64,000 nucleotides of DNA from Nocardiopsis sp. CNR-923 (GTDB lineage: Bacteria; Actinomycetota; Actinomycetes; Streptosporangiales; Streptosporangiaceae), in assembly GCF_001942255.1 (NCBI RefSeq), contig NZ_MKKC01000098.1:62001-126000 (forward strand), read 5' to 3'. Every line of letters starts with the position of its first letter. Position 1 is the stretch's first letter. The notes beneath the pieces are model-generated. The model was not told the origin of the DNA, searched no databases, and was given only the letters and a program-made list of their open reading frames with translations. The position numbers and the translations under genes were made by a program. Shown here piece after piece: positions 52,778-62,581 of the stretch.

Positions 52778-53722
52778 CTACTCGGCGGAGGCCTCAGGGG
52801 CCGGGGTCTCCTCGGCGGCAGGCTCCTCGGCCGGGGTCTCCTTGGCGGCCGGGGCCTCCTTGGCCGGGGTCTCCTTGGCCGGGGTCTCCTTGGCGGCCGG
52901 GGCCTCAGCCGGGGCGGCCTCGGCGGAGGCGGCGTCGCCCTTGCCCTCCAGGAGTTCGCGCTCCCACTCTGCCAGCGGCTCCTCGGCGACGGCCTTCTCC
53001 TCGCCGGCGGCCTCGGTGCCGGCGGCGCCGGAGCGGGCCAGCAGACCGTCGGCGACCGCGTCGGCGACGACGCGGGTGAGCAGGCTGACGCTGCGGATCG
53101 CGTCGTCGTTGCCCGGGATCGGGTAGTCGACCTCGTCGGGGTCGCAGTTGGTGTCCAGGATCGCGACGACCGGGATGTTCAGCTTCCGGGCCTCGCTGAT
53201 CGCGATGTGCTCCTTCTTGGTGTCCACGATCCACACGGCGCTGGGCACGCGGGACATGTCGCGGATACCGCCGAGGGTGCGCTCCAGCTTCTCCTTCTCG
53301 CGGCGGAGGTTGAGGAGCTCCTTCTTGGTGAGCGAGGAGCCGGCGACGTCGTCGAAGTCGATCTCCTCCAGCTCCTTGAGGCGCTGGAGCCGCTTGTGGA
53401 CGGTGGAGAAGTTGGTGAGCATGCCGCCCAGCCAGCGCTGGTTGACGAAGGGCATGCCGACGCGGCGGGCCTGCTCGTCGATGGCCTCCTGGGCCTGCTT
53501 CTTGGTGCCGACGAACAGGATGGTGCCGCCGTGGGCGACCGTCTGCTTGACGAACTCGTAGGCCCGGTCGATGTAGGCCAGCGACTTCTGGAGGTCGATG
53601 ATGTAGATGCCGTTGCGCTCGGTGAAGATGAAGCGCTTCATCTTGGGGTTCCAGCGACGGGTCTGGTGCCCGAAGTGGACGCCGCTCTCCAGGAGCTGGC
53701 GGATCGTCACGACTGTGGCCAT
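52778..53722 (-). CDS. rpsB: 30S ribosomal protein S2 with repetitive acidic tail
   Basis: The 314-residue S2 has the expected [52 protein letters not shown] and [27 protein letters not shown] supports the ATG at 53722. The last roughly 55 residues are a Pro/Ala/Lys/Glu repeat region ([19 protein letters not shown]), longer than in most S2 proteins. Confidence 0.98.
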   Translation of the reverse strand: MATVVTIRQLLESGVHFGHQTRRWNPKMKRFIFTERNGIYIIDLQKSLAYIDRAYEFVKQTVAHGGTILFVGTKKQAQEAIDEQARRVGMPFVNQRWLGGMLTNFSTVHKRLQRLKELEEIDFDDVAGSSLTKKELLNLRREKEKLERTLGGIRDMSRVPSAVWIVDTKKEHIAISEARKLNIPVVAILDTNCDPDEVDYPIPGNDDAIRSVSLLTRVVADAVADGLLARSGAAGTEAAGEEKAVAEEPLAEWERELLEGKGDAASAEAAPAEAPAAKETPAKETPAKEAPAAKETPAEEPAAEETPAPEASAE

Positions 53723-53867
53723 GACCTGGTCCTCCTTGCGGTGGCGGAGTGTGCGCTCCGCCGTCGGTTGTGCCTGACGCCCCGGCCGTACCGCCACCCC
53801 GCCGAAGCGGTGTGGACCGTGGGTGCGGCCCCTCCCGGGGGAGCGCGTGGACGTGCGAATTGTGGTC

Positions 53868-53893
53868 GGCCCAATGGGCCGCAGACGATTCTA
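53868..53893 (-). promoter_or_regulatory. Probable rpsB promoter and leader palindrome
   Basis: On the minus strand TAGAAT (53893-53888) resembles a -10 hexamer. Just downstream, where transcription would begin, lies the palindrome GGCCCAATGGGCC (53868-53880). The -35 is not convincing. A leader of about 150 bases to rpsB is implied. Confidence 0.4.
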
Positions 53894-54017
53894 TCGTCCG
53901 TCTGGGATACACCGGACCTGCGCTCTGTGCACGGAGGATCGACCATCCGTGGACGGGTTGTCCACAGCTTCCCTCATCACTCTGGCGGACCACCCCCTCC
54001 CCCCGACCCTGGACGGT

Positions 54018-54506
54018 ATGGACCCTCTCATCCGTCTCCTCCTGGCCTTCTCCCTCCTGCTCTTCCCGGTCTCCCCGGACCGAACCGCGTGGCGCTGGCC
54101 CCTGGAACCCCCGGTGGCGGTGCTGCGCGGCTTCGACCCGCCCGAGCGACGCTGGCTCCCGGGCCACCTGGGGGTGGACCTGGCGGCCGAACCGGGAGAG
54201 GAGGTGCATGCGGTCGGCCCCGGACGGGTGCACTTCGCCGGACCCGTGGCGGGGACGCCCCTGGTGAGCGTGGTCCACGGTGACCTTCGCACCACGTACC
54301 TGCCGGTGGAGCCGTCGCTCGCCCGAGGTGACCCGGTCGACGCCGGGGAGGTGATCGGGACGGTCGCGGACGGGCCGACGCACTGCGCCGACCGCCCCTG
54401 CCTGCACTGGGGGCTGCTGCGGGGCCCGACCCACCTGGACCCCCTGGCTCTGCTCGGCCACGGAGAGGTCCGGCTGCTGCCCCGCGTCGGAACAGCGGGC
54501 GGCTGA
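54018..54506 (+). CDS. M23-family (LytM-like) peptidase, possibly degenerate
   Basis: The 162-residue exported protein has a short N-terminal signal sequence (LIRLLLAFSLLLFPVSP) and a lysostaphin-type M23 domain: HLGVDLAAEPGEEVHAVGPG carries the first zinc ligands (HxxxD), and CLHWGL stands where HLHWG is usual, so one His ligand is Cys. It may bind rather than cut peptidoglycan. It is divergent from rpsB, a position conserved in actinomycetes. Confidence 0.8.
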   Translation: MDPLIRLLLAFSLLLFPVSPDRTAWRWPLEPPVAVLRGFDPPERRWLPGHLGVDLAAEPGEEVHAVGPGRVHFAGPVAGTPLVSVVHGDLRTTYLPVEPSLARGDPVDAGEVIGTVADGPTHCADRPCLHWGLLRGPTHLDPLALLGHGEVRLLPRVGTAGG

Positions 54507-54590
54507 GGAGGAGCACGTGTGCGCCCCGGCGGAACGAAAGCCCCGCGATGGCCGGGACCCGAGCGGTGGGGTCGCAGACCTCCGGCGCGG

Positions 54591-54608
54591 TCGGGGCGCC
54601 CGCCCCGA
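54591..54608. terminator. Short hairpin between converging M23 and xerC genes
   Basis: TCGGGGC and GCCCCGA form a perfect seven-base stem with a four-base GCCC loop midway between the two 3' ends. Confidence 0.5.
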
Positions 54609-54661
54609 TCCTGCGCCGACGGCTCAGCGCATCCGGGGTGGGGAGGCGCTCCGAAGCGCGG

Positions 54662-55531
54662 TCAGGCGCGCGGGTGAGCTCGGCGGTAGGTGTCGCGCAG
54701 CCGCTCCACCGACACGTGCGTGTAGACCTGGGTACTGCGTGGGCTGGCGTGGCCGAGGTACTCCTGGACGCTGCGCAGGTCGGCGCCGCCGTTGAGCAGG
54801 TGTGTGGCCGCGCTGTGCCGCAGGCCGTGCGGGCCGCAGTCCGCACCGGCGGCGCCCAAGAGGGCGTGCACGTCCTCCCTCGCCCGGCGCACGCCCAGAC
54901 GGCCGCCCCGGGTGCCGAGGAACAGCGCCGGGCCACTGGCCGTGGTGGCCAGTTCGGGGCGCCCCCCGGCGAGCCAGGCGTCCAGGGCGTCGAGGGCGGG
55001 CACTCCCACGGGAACCGTGCGTTCCTTGTCCCCCTTGCCCACCACGCGCACCGTGTTCCTCTCGCGGTCCACGTCCTCCAGGTCGAGGGCGCACAGTTCG
55101 GCGACCCGCACCCCGGTGGCGTAGAGCGTCTCGACGACGGCGTGCCGGCGTAGCTCGGTCGGCGACTGCGCCACGCACTCGGCGAGCGCGTCGGCCGCTT
55201 GGCGCTCGTCCAGCACGGTCGGCAGCGACCGCCGCTGGGCCGGGCTGGCCAGTCGCGGGCCCGGGTCGGTGGCCAGAACGCCCTCGCGGTGCAGGTAGCG
55301 GGTGAACGCCCGCACCGCCGCCACGCGTCGGGCGATCGTGGCGCGGCTCGCCCCCGCCGCGCGGGCTCGCGACAGCCATCCACGCACGAGAAGGACGTCC
55401 AGTTCCGCCACCTCGTGCCCGGTCTCCTCCAGGTGGGCCAGCAGCGAGCGCAGATCCGCGAGGTAGCCGCGCACCGTGTGCGGCGACCGGCCCAGCTCGC
55501 CGGTCAGGTGGGCGGCGAAGGGCTCCAGCAC
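54662..55531 (-). CDS. xerC: Tyrosine recombinase XerC
   Basis: The 289-residue protein has an N-terminal SAM-like core-binding domain (SPHTVRGYLADLRSLLAHLEE) and catalytic domain with Arg in ATGVRVAELCAL (about 140), HGLRHSAATHLL (about 234-245), LGHASPRSTQVYTHV (His and Tyr nucleophile, about 268). It resolves chromosome dimers at dif with a partner Xer. GGAGGTAGCC fixes the GTG start. Two bases separate it from ridA. Confidence 0.93.
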   Translation of the reverse strand: MLEPFAAHLTGELGRSPHTVRGYLADLRSLLAHLEETGHEVAELDVLLVRGWLSRARAAGASRATIARRVAAVRAFTRYLHREGVLATDPGPRLASPAQRRSLPTVLDERQAADALAECVAQSPTELRRHAVVETLYATGVRVAELCALDLEDVDRERNTVRVVGKGDKERTVPVGVPALDALDAWLAGGRPELATTASGPALFLGTRGGRLGVRRAREDVHALLGAAGADCGPHGLRHSAATHLLNGGADLRSVQEYLGHASPRSTQVYTHVSVERLRDTYRRAHPRA

Positions 55532-55533
55532 GG

Positions 55534-55887
55534 CTACCTCCGGGGAAGGCAGGCGACGGCGTCGATCTCCACGAGGTAGCTCGGATCGACCAGTCCGCTG
55601 ACCTCGACCAGGGTCGCGGCCGGGCGGTGGTCGCCGGGGAGGCAGGAGATGAGCGTGGGACGGAACTCGTCGAGGTCGGTGATGTGCCGCAGGTAGTAGG
55701 TGAGCTTCACGACGTGGGTCAGGTCCGCGTCGTGGCGGGCCAGGACGGCCTCGATGTTGCGGAAGATCTGGCGGGTCTGGCCCGACACGTCTCCGGCGAC
55801 GCTGCCGTCGGGGGCCTGCGGGATCTGACCGGAGACGAACAGGAGGGGACCGTCGGCCAGCAGTGCGTCGCTGTACGTGGAAGCCAT
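55534..55887 (-). CDS. RidA/YjgF-family protein
   Basis: The 117-residue protein has the YjgF layout: FVSGQIPQAPDGSVAGD, QTRQIFRNIEAVLARHD, VKLTYYLRHITD and LVEVSGLVDPSYLVEIDAVA. RidA-type enzymes deaminate reactive enamine/imine intermediates, but this variant shows IDAVA where the archetype has IEAIA. Chosen ATG gives the canonical length. Confidence 0.88.
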   Translation of the reverse strand: MASTYSDALLADGPLLFVSGQIPQAPDGSVAGDVSGQTRQIFRNIEAVLARHDADLTHVVKLTYYLRHITDLDEFRPTLISCLPGDHRPAATLVEVSGLVDPSYLVEIDAVACLPRR

Positions 55888-56109
55888 GGCCCAACCGTAC
55901 CTCCCAGACGTCGGAGGGACCCGGTCGCTCCCACCTGAACGGATCATCCTCCCCGCGGCGGCGGGACCGGCCCCGCACCGCCCGCGCACCCGGGGCGGAC
56001 TGGCCGCGGCGACACCGCCCGCACGGGGCGGACGGGCGCCCGACCGGGCTCTTCCTTCCCTGCTTCCAGGCGACACCGCGTGCGGACGGCGACCGGACAC
56101 CCGGCCATG

Positions 56110-57270
56110 TCAGCGCGGAAGCCGCCAACCGCTCGTACAGCGCTCCACGTGACCGGCGGCGGCCAGCAACCCCAGCGAACGCATCGCCTCCTCCAGGGTG
56201 GCGCCGCAGCGCGCGGCGATCGTCGCGGTGCCCGCCCCCGTCCGGGGCACCGCCTCCAACACCCGTGCGGTCTCGGGGTCGAGGTCGGCGGCCACCCGGA
56301 AGGGGCCGGGCCGAGGCGGGTCGTCACCCAGCGGCGTCACCTGGGCGAGCACGTCCTCGGCGCACGTGACGCATCCGGCCCGCCAGTCACGGAGCAGCGC
56401 GTGGCACCCGACCGACATCGCCGACGTCACCGGGCCCGGCACCGCCATCAACGCCCGGTGCATCTCCATGGCGTGCGAGGCGGTGTTCAGCGCTCCGCTG
56501 CGCCGACCGGCCTCCACGACCACGGTTCCCGGGGTGAGCGCGGCGATCAGTCGGTTGCGCACCAGGAAGTCCGGGGCGCGCGGTGTGGCGCCGACGGGCC
56601 GCTCGCTCACCAGCACGCCGGTTCTCGCCACGTCCGCGAACAGACCGGCGTGCCCGCGCGGGTAGTCCACGTCCAACCCGCAGGCGAGCACGACCACGGT
56701 GCCGCCGACCGCGTGCGCGGCCCGGTGCGCCGCCCCGTCGATCCCGTAGGCCCCGCCGGACACCACCACGACCGCACGCGCGGCCAGATCGTAGGCGAGC
56801 CCGGCCGCGACGTGCTCCCCGTAGGCGGTCGCGGCACGCGCGCCCACGATCGCCACCGACCGAAGGCACAGGTTGCGCAGGTCGCCGTGGCCGCGTACCC
56901 AGAGCCCGTGCGACCGGCTCCCACCGGGCACTTCGAGCGCTTCGAGCCGGCCCGGCCATTCGGGATCGCCGGGCACGACCAGCCGGATCCCGGCCTGGGC
57001 CGACGCGCTCAACAGGCGTCGGCGTCCACGGCCTCGGCCCGGCGGCTCCACCGATCCCAGCACCGCCGCAGCCGTTCCCGCGTGATCGGCTCCGCGTCGA
57101 CTCCACTCGGCACGATCGGCGCAGGCGCGCCCGCCGCCAGGTCGGCCCACACCCGGTCCGCCCCGTACTCGACGAGCATCTGTCCCACCCACGGTCGCCC
57201 GGCGGCACCACGGCCGTCAGGCAGGCCCGTGCACGGCGTCCGCCTCCCCCTCACCGTCCCGTCCGGCCAC
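56110..57270 (-). CDS. dprA: DNA-processing protein DprA (three frame breaks in the N-terminal region)
   Basis: The core Rossmann-like DprA domain is intact: VAIVGARAATAYGEHVA, VVVSGGAYGIDGAAHRAA, VVVLACGLDVDYPRGHA, NRLIAALTPGTVVVEAG, and a C-terminal winged helix. It loads RecA onto single-stranded DNA during uptake or recombination. The N-terminal quarter is split among three frames (VAGRDGEGEADAVH, LTAVVPPGD, VGQMLVEYGADRVW). GGAGGAGCGGAC marks GTG 57270. Length divisible by three fits exactly three missing bases. It precedes or follows comM as is usual. Confidence 0.85.
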
Positions 57271-57616
57271 GTCCGCTCCTCCCCGAGTCCGTCCCCGCAT
57301 CGCGCCCACCACGTCTTCGCACCCACGCGCCCGCGGACCAGCCGCCGCGCCGCCCGTGGCTCCGTCCCGTCCTCCTTCGGAACGCCGTCACCGCACCCGC
57401 GCCGCTCCACGGCCCACCGCCGTCGCCCTGACCGCACACGCCCCCTCCCGCACCGGCTCACCCCACCTACGGCACCCGCCGTCGCACGGCCCCTCGCCCC
57501 GCCACGTCCCGGCGGCCCGTCAGCGCCCCCACCGCTCGGTGAGGCACGACCACGCCTCCCGCCTCTCCAACTCCCTTCAGCCCGGTGGCCCGGGATCGCG
57601 GTCATCCCTCACCGCC
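57271..57616. other. GC-rich gap between comM and dprA
   Basis: These 346 bases are very C-rich on the plus strand (tracts of CCCG, CCAC). All six frames give only low-complexity Arg/Pro/Ala sequence. I see no gene and no clear hairpin. The adjacent DprA N-terminus has several base deletions, so this stretch may also be poorly sequenced. Confidence 0.4.
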
Positions 57617-59140
57617 TCACCACGTCCGGCCCGACCACAACGCGAAGGCGTACGCGGTCTCCTCCTCGCCGGGACGGTCCCGGTCGGCGAGGTCGGCCAG
57701 GGTCCAGGAGACCCGCAGAGCCCGGTGCACACCGCGGGCGCTGATCTGCCCCCGGTCCATGGCTCCGCCGAGGACCCGTAACGCCTCCGACTCGACCGGG
57801 AACTCCCGGCGCAGCCGCGCCCCCGGAATCTGCGCGTTGGTGGTCCACGGCGTGTGCGCGAGCCTCGCCGCCGCGCGGGCCCGGGCCTTCTCCACCCGTG
57901 CGGCCACCACCGCGGACGACTCGGCGAAGGCTCGGTCTGCCAGCAGTTCGGCACGGGCCACGGGTTGGAGTTCCACCTTGAGGTCGACCCGGTCCAGCAA
58001 GGGCCCCGACAGACGCGACAGGTAGCGACGCCGCTCGCCCGGCGGGCACGCGCACAGGGAACCGGGCTTGGCGCAGGGGCACGGGTTGGCCGCCATCACC
58101 AGCTGGAAGCGGGCGGGCAGCACCACGGTGGCCGAGGCGCGGGCCAGCACGACCTCGCCGCGTTCGAGCGGCTCCCGCAGAGAGTCGAGCACCCCCCTGC
58201 TGAACTGCGGCGCCTCGTCGACGAACAGCACACCGTGGTGCGCCTTGGAGGCCCACCCGGGCGTCGGGTGGCCGGTGCCTCCGCCGATGATCGCGGCGCG
58301 GCTGGCCGAGTGGTGCGGAGCGGCGAAGGGCGGCGAGGTGATCAGCGGTGCGCCGTGGGTGAGGCTCCCCGCCACCGAGTGGATCGCCGTCGCCTCCAGC
58401 GCCTGCGCGGGGGTCAGCCGGGGCAGCACCGTGGGCAATCGTTCGGCCAGCAACGACTTCCCCGTCCCCGGCGGCCCCAGCATCATGAGGTTGTGTCCGC
58501 CCGCCGCCGCGATCTCGACCGCCCGTCGGGCGACCGGCTGTCCGAGGACGTCGGCCAGGTCCACTCCGGGGTCGTCCCGGAAGGCGACGCCGGGAGCAGG
58601 CGTCGCCTCAGGCTCCTCCAGCGGCTCCCCGCCGCGCAACCAATGGCACACGTCGGCCAGCGCGTCCACGGCCCGCACCTCGATCCCCGGCACGAGGCGC
58701 GCCTCCTCCGCGTTGCCGCGTGCGACGACGAAACGCTCGTGGCCCCGCTCGACCGCAGCCACCACGGCGGGCAGCACCCCGCGCACCGCGCGCACGCGCC
58801 CGTCCAGGCCCAGTTCGGCGAGGAGGACCGTCCTGTCCAGCCGGTCCATCGGCACCTCGCCCGAGGCGGCCAGGACGGCACCGGCGATGGCGAGGTCGAA
58901 GAGGCTGCCGGACTTGGGCAGGCTGGCGGGTGAGAGGCTGACGGTGATCTGGCCGCTGGGCCAGCGCTCCCCGCTGTTGACCACGGCGGCATGGATCCGG
59001 TCGCGGGCCTCCCGGAGCGCCGCGTCGGGCAACCCGACCAGGGTGACCCCGGGGTTTCCGCCGCCCAGGTGGACCTCCACCTCCACGACGTGGCCCTGGA
59101 CGCCCACCAGGGTGACGCAGTGCGCGCGTGCGTACGACAT
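57617..59140 (-). CDS. comM: YifB/ComM-family Mg-chelatase-like AAA ATPase
   Basis: The 507-residue protein has an N-terminal Lon-protease-like domain (VEVEVHLGGGNPGVTLVGLPD), a Walker A GPPGTGKSLLAERL (about 218), Walker B GVLFVDEAPQF and the Cys-rich AANPCPCAKPGSLCACPPGERRRYLSR insert typical in order but written here as positions 370-395. Family members are helicases that help branch migration during recombination or transformation. Its start overlaps the yraN stop. Confidence 0.93.
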   Translation of the reverse strand: MSYARAHCVTLVGVQGHVVEVEVHLGGGNPGVTLVGLPDAALREARDRIHAAVVNSGERWPSGQITVSLSPASLPKSGSLFDLAIAGAVLAASGEVPMDRLDRTVLLAELGLDGRVRAVRGVLPAVVAAVERGHERFVVARGNAEEARLVPGIEVRAVDALADVCHWLRGGEPLEEPEATPAPGVAFRDDPGVDLADVLGQPVARRAVEIAAAGGHNLMMLGPPGTGKSLLAERLPTVLPRLTPAQALEATAIHSVAGSLTHGAPLITSPPFAAPHHSASRAAIIGGGTGHPTPGWASKAHHGVLFVDEAPQFSRGVLDSLREPLERGEVVLARASATVVLPARFQLVMAANPCPCAKPGSLCACPPGERRRYLSRLSGPLLDRVDLKVELQPVARAELLADRAFAESSAVVAARVEKARARAAARLAHTPWTTNAQIPGARLRREFPVESEALRVLGGAMDRGQISARGVHRALRVSWTLADLADRDRPGEEETAYAFALWSGRTW

Positions 59141-59505
59141 CAGCCCACCCCGCGTTCGTGGGTGACGAACACGCGGCCGCCGACCACCAGGACGCCGACG
59201 CCGTCGACGCGCAGTGGCCGGGCCGGAACGCGGTGCCGGGCCGCCCAGGCCATGCCGAGGCGGCGCAACCGGAAGCGACGGGCGGGGGTGAGGGCGTCGA
59301 GCGGATGGCCGAACCGCGCGGAGGTGCGGGTCTTGACCTCCGCCACGACCAGCGTGCGCCCGTCCCGGGCCACGATGTCGATCTCACCGGCCGGGACGCG
59401 CCAGTTGCGGTCGAGCACGCGCATCCCGGCGCGTTCGAGGAACACCGCCGCCAGGTCCTCACCACGGACGCCCAGCACGCGGCGGTACACGGCCCGCTGG
59501 TCCAT
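59140..59505 (-). CDS. yraN: YraN family (UPF0102) endonuclease-like protein
   Basis: The 121-residue protein has [41 protein letters not shown] (the D-ExK type nuclease core) and [12 protein letters not shown]. Function unproven. I prefer ATG 59505 because GGGAGGTGG lies upstream; an ATG at 59529 would add eight residues. It overlaps comM by one base. Confidence 0.9.
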   Translation of the reverse strand: MDQRAVYRRVLGVRGEDLAAVFLERAGMRVLDRNWRVPAGEIDIVARDGRTLVVAEVKTRTSARFGHPLDALTPARRFRLRRLGMAWAARHRVPARPLRVDGVGVLVVGGRVFVTHERGVG

Positions 59506-59691
59506 CGGCGACCACCTCCCGATCACCACGGTCGGTGATCGGGGGTCAGCGCGCCAGAGGCAGTTGTCCGGCTGTGGACGACGCGGGTCCCACGGTTGGG
59601 AACGGGGGAACGCCCGGGGTCCGGTCGCGGAGGAGGGCCCCGGCGTCCGGAACGGCTCGCGACCGGCGGGTCCGGGCGGGCCCGCCCGGGA

Positions 59692-60018
59692 TCAGGAGCC
59701 GTCGCCCTCCGTGGGCGGCACCTCCAGGTCGGCCTTGGTGATCTCCTCCACGTTGACGTCCTTGAAGGTCACCACCCGCACGTTGCGCACGAATCTGGCG
59801 GGCCGGTACATGTCCCAGACCCAGGCGTCCTCCATCACCACCTCGAAGTACATCTCCCCGTTCTCGGTGGAACGCGGCTGGAGGTCGACGTGGTTGGTGA
59901 GGTAGAACCGGCGCTCGGTCTCCACCACGTAGCTGAACAGCCCGACGACGTCCCGGTACTCGCGATAGAGCTGGAGCTCCATCTCGGCCTCGTACTTCTC
60001 CAGGTCCTCAGAACTCAT
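59692..60018 (-). CDS. DUF2469 protein
   Basis: The 108-residue acidic protein starts MSSEDLEKYEAEMELQLYRE and contains VVGLFSYVVETERRFYLTN and DVNVEEITKADLEVP, the highly conserved actinobacterial DUF2469 pattern. Function unknown. Position between lepB and yraN is conserved in the phylum. Confidence 0.93.
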   Translation of the reverse strand: MSSEDLEKYEAEMELQLYREYRDVVGLFSYVVETERRFYLTNHVDLQPRSTENGEMYFEVVMEDAWVWDMYRPARFVRNVRVVTFKDVNVEEITKADLEVPPTEGDGS

Positions 60019-60306
60019 CCACGCGCTCGCTTTCGTCGCACTCTCCGGTCGCTTCGACCCCCTGTCCCATGGACACCGCCGGTCCCCGGCTTGTTCCCGC
60101 CGGAGCGGCGGCCCCGCGTACGGGCGACGTGAGGACGACCCGGAATCCATCATGCGTCACGGAGGGCCCCCGTGTACTCCCTGGGACGGATTTCGTTCAC
60201 CGACCGGTCACCCCCTGGACGCGCGAGGACCCCCGGCCGCCGTGCGCGCGGCGGGCCGGTGACCCGCCGTGCGCGCCGGGTGCGCCCGACGCGGCCGGCT
60301 CGTGCC

Positions 60307-61182
60307 TCAGTCGTCCGCGGCGTTGAGCTCCTCGAAGGTCGCGGGCACGCTCAGCGACCCGAACTGGCTGAACGGCCAGATGATCACGAACGCGCGCCCC
60401 TCCACGTGGTCGATCGGGACCGCGCCGCCGCCAGGGTTGTTCTGGTTGCCCCGGGAATCCACGGATATCAACCGGTGGTCCCCCATGAGCCACAGGTGCC
60501 CCTCCGGAACCTCGATCGGACCGAACTCGGTGTGGCTCTCCACGCTTCCCGGGAAGAGATAGGCGTCCTCCTCCAGGGGCACGCCGTTGACCAGGACACG
60601 GTTCTGCTCGTCGCAGCACTCCACGACGTCTCCCGGCAGGCCGATCACCCGCTTGATGTACTCCTTGCCGGTGGGCGCCGCGCCGAGTTGCTGCTGCACC
60701 CACGTGAAGGCCCCGGCGACGGGGTTGGTCGGCTCGGGCACCTGCACCGTGCTCGGGTCGTCCCACGAGTCCTCTCCGTTGAAGACGACCACCTCGCCGC
60801 GCTCGATGTCGCGGAGCTCGTAGACCACCTTGTTGACGAGCACCCGGTCACCGACGAGGAGCGTGTTCTCCATGGAGCCGGAGGGGATGTAGAAGGCCTG
60901 CATCACCCATGTCCTGATCACGAAGGCCAGGACGAAGGCAATGACGATCAGGATGGGCAGTTCCTTCCAGAACGACCCCTTCTTCTCACTGCTCTCGGAC
61001 TTGCTCATCTCGCTGTCCGCCCCCTTCTCCTGCTCCGGACCGCCACCGGTGGAGACACGACTGGCTCCCGAGTGCTCGTGCACTCGGGAGCCAGTGTCGG
61101 AGCCGTGCTCCTCCGGGCCCGGTCGGGCGGAATCCTCGTCCTGGACCCCGTTCTCGACGCGGTCCCTGTCGTCTTTGCTCAT
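60307..61182 (-). CDS. lepB: Signal peptidase I
   Basis: The 291-residue protein has an N-terminal cytosolic region of about 72 residues, one membrane anchor (ILIVIAFVLAFVIRTWVM), the catalytic Ser in YIPSGSMENTL (about 101), Lys in EYIKRVIGLPGD (about 178) and the box LMGDHRLISVDSR. It removes signal peptides. The first 58 residues are unusually long and contain a perfect coding hairpin at 61060-61095; a second Met at residue 59 (MSKSESSEKKG) is an alternative start. Confidence 0.95.
   Translation of the reverse strand: MSKDDRDRVENGVQDEDSARPGPEEHGSDTGSRVHEHSGASRVSTGGGPEQEKGADSEMSKSESSEKKGSFWKELPILIVIAFVLAFVIRTWVMQAFYIPSGSMENTLLVGDRVLVNKVVYELRDIERGEVVVFNGEDSWDDPSTVQVPEPTNPVAGAFTWVQQQLGAAPTGKEYIKRVIGLPGDVVECCDEQNRVLVNGVPLEEDAYLFPGSVESHTEFGPIEVPEGHLWLMGDHRLISVDSRGNQNNPGGGAVPIDHVEGRAFVIIWPFSQFGSLSVPATFEELNAADD
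61060..61095. repeat. 16-base perfect inverted repeat within or before lepB
   Basis: ACTGGCTCCCGAGTGC (61060-61075) and GCACTCGGGAGCCAGT (61080-61095) are exact reverse complements around TCGT. In the longest lepB frame it codes for about residues 30-41. If lepB instead starts at residue 59, this hairpin is in the rplS-lepB intergenic region and looks like a terminator or attenuator. Confidence 0.85.
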
Positions 61183-61256
61183 CGCCCGAAAGCCTATCCT
61201 GCCTGCTGAGCGGAGGCCGTGAGGCGAGGGGCGGAGCGGCGTCGCAAGCGCCGGGG

Positions 61257-61616
61257 CTACTTGGCGGCGGGCTCGCGGCGCTCCCGGATGCGGGCGGCCT
61301 TCCCACGCAGGTCGCGCAGGTAGTACAGCTTGGCGCGACGCACGCGGCCGCGGGCGGCGACCTCGTACTTCTCGATGGCCGGGGTGTGGATGGGGAAGGT
61401 GCGCTCCACGCCCACGCCGTAGCTGACCTTGCGGGCGGTGAAGGTCTCGCGGTTGCCCGAGCCCTGACGGCGGATGACCACGCCCTTGAAGACCTGGACA
61501 CGGGTCCGGTTGCCCTCGGTCACGCGCACGTGGACGTTGAGCGTGTCGCCGGGGCGGAACTCCGGGACGTCGGTGCGAAGCTGAGCCTTCTCAAGCTCCT
61601 GAATGGCGGTGTGCAT
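61257..61616 (-). CDS. rplS: 50S ribosomal protein L19
   Basis: The 119-residue L19 has [33 protein letters not shown] and [16 protein letters not shown] prefer ATG 61616 ([12 protein letters not shown]) with GAGG nine bases upstream; an ATG at 61631 would add five residues not typical of L19. Confidence 0.98.
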   Translation of the reverse strand: MHTAIQELEKAQLRTDVPEFRPGDTLNVHVRVTEGNRTRVQVFKGVVIRRQGSGNRETFTARKVSYGVGVERTFPIHTPAIEKYEVAARGRVRRAKLYYLRDLRGKAARIRERREPAAK

Positions 61617-61791
61617 CTCGCGAATCCTCATCGGTAGCGCTCCGCGTCCGGCCCCGGCTCCGTGGCCGGGAAGGGTTGCGCGGGCGAGGGCCCTCATGGG
61701 TCTGAACTGTCGTACCGCCCGGGTGACCGTCACAGAGGCCGACGTCCTGCCGCCGGCATGCGGATGCGGCCGATCACCAAGGGGAACTCAC

Positions 61792-62570
61792 CTAGTCTGC
61801 CACAGGTTGGCCATCGTCCCGAACGGCCTCCTCGGCGAGAACCTCCCGGTCACGCCGGTCCAGTCGCTCCTCCGGCGTCGCCGCCACCAGGTCCGGGCGG
61901 TTCCGCGCGGTCTTGCGCAGCGCCTGGTCGCGTCGCCAGCGGTCGACGGCGCCGTGGTTGCCCGACAGCAGGACCGGCGGCGCCTCCTGCCCGCGCCACA
62001 CGGCGGGCTTGGTGTAGACGGGGCCCTCGACGAGGTGTTCCATCCCACCCGAGGCGAAGGAGTCCTGCACCGCCGACTCCGTGTTCCCGAGCACACCGGG
62101 CAGCAGCCGTGTGATCGCCTCGACCATGACCAACGTCGCGGACTCGCCCCCGTTGAGCACGTAGTCGCCGATGCTCAGCTCCTCGACGGGCATCCGCCCG
62201 GCCGCCTCCACCGCCACGCGCGCGTCGATCCCCTCGTAGCGCCCGCAGCCGAAGACCAGCCGTTCCTCCCCCGCCAGCGCTCGGCGTCGGACTGGCGGAA
62301 CGGCCGACCGCGTCGGGGTCGGCAGGATCAGCCGCGCGGGCCCCTTCGCCACGACCTCGTCGAGCGCCTCGCCCCACGGCTCGGGCTTCATCACCATGCC
62401 GGGACCGCCGCCGTACGGCGTGTCGTCGACGGTGTTGTGCCGGTCGTGGGTCCAGGACCGCAGGTCGTGGACCTGGACGTCGAGCAGCCCGGAAGCGCGC
62501 GCTTGCCGATCAGCGACAGGGCCAGGGGAGCGAAGTAGTCGGGGAAGATGCTGATGATGTCGATGCGCAC
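61792..62570 (-). CDS. trmD: tRNA (guanine-N1)-methyltransferase TrmD (frame broken once)
   Basis: GTG 62570 starts VRIDIISIFPDYFAPLALSL, the TrmD N-terminus. One missing base near 62499 (IGKARASGLLD) leads to VHDLRSWTHDRHNTVDD and YGGGPGMVMK, then FGCGRYEGIDAR, SIGDYVLNGGE and the trefoil-knot SAM site. It methylates G37 of tRNAs. Length 779 is one base short, confirming one deletion. Repaired length about 259. Confidence 0.95.
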
Positions 62571-62581
62571 GGGGCTTCCCT

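Noticed and set aside
51434-54283. A 949-codon open frame opposite tsf and rpsB
   Set aside because: It is antisense to two certain ribosomal/translation genes, has low-complexity composition and no family features. Long antisense frames are expected at this GC content.
60019-60306. Expected place of rnhB between lepB and DUF2469
   Set aside because: Some actinobacteria carry RNase HII here. The gap of under 300 bases is too short for it, and others have it elsewhere, so absence here is not remarkable.
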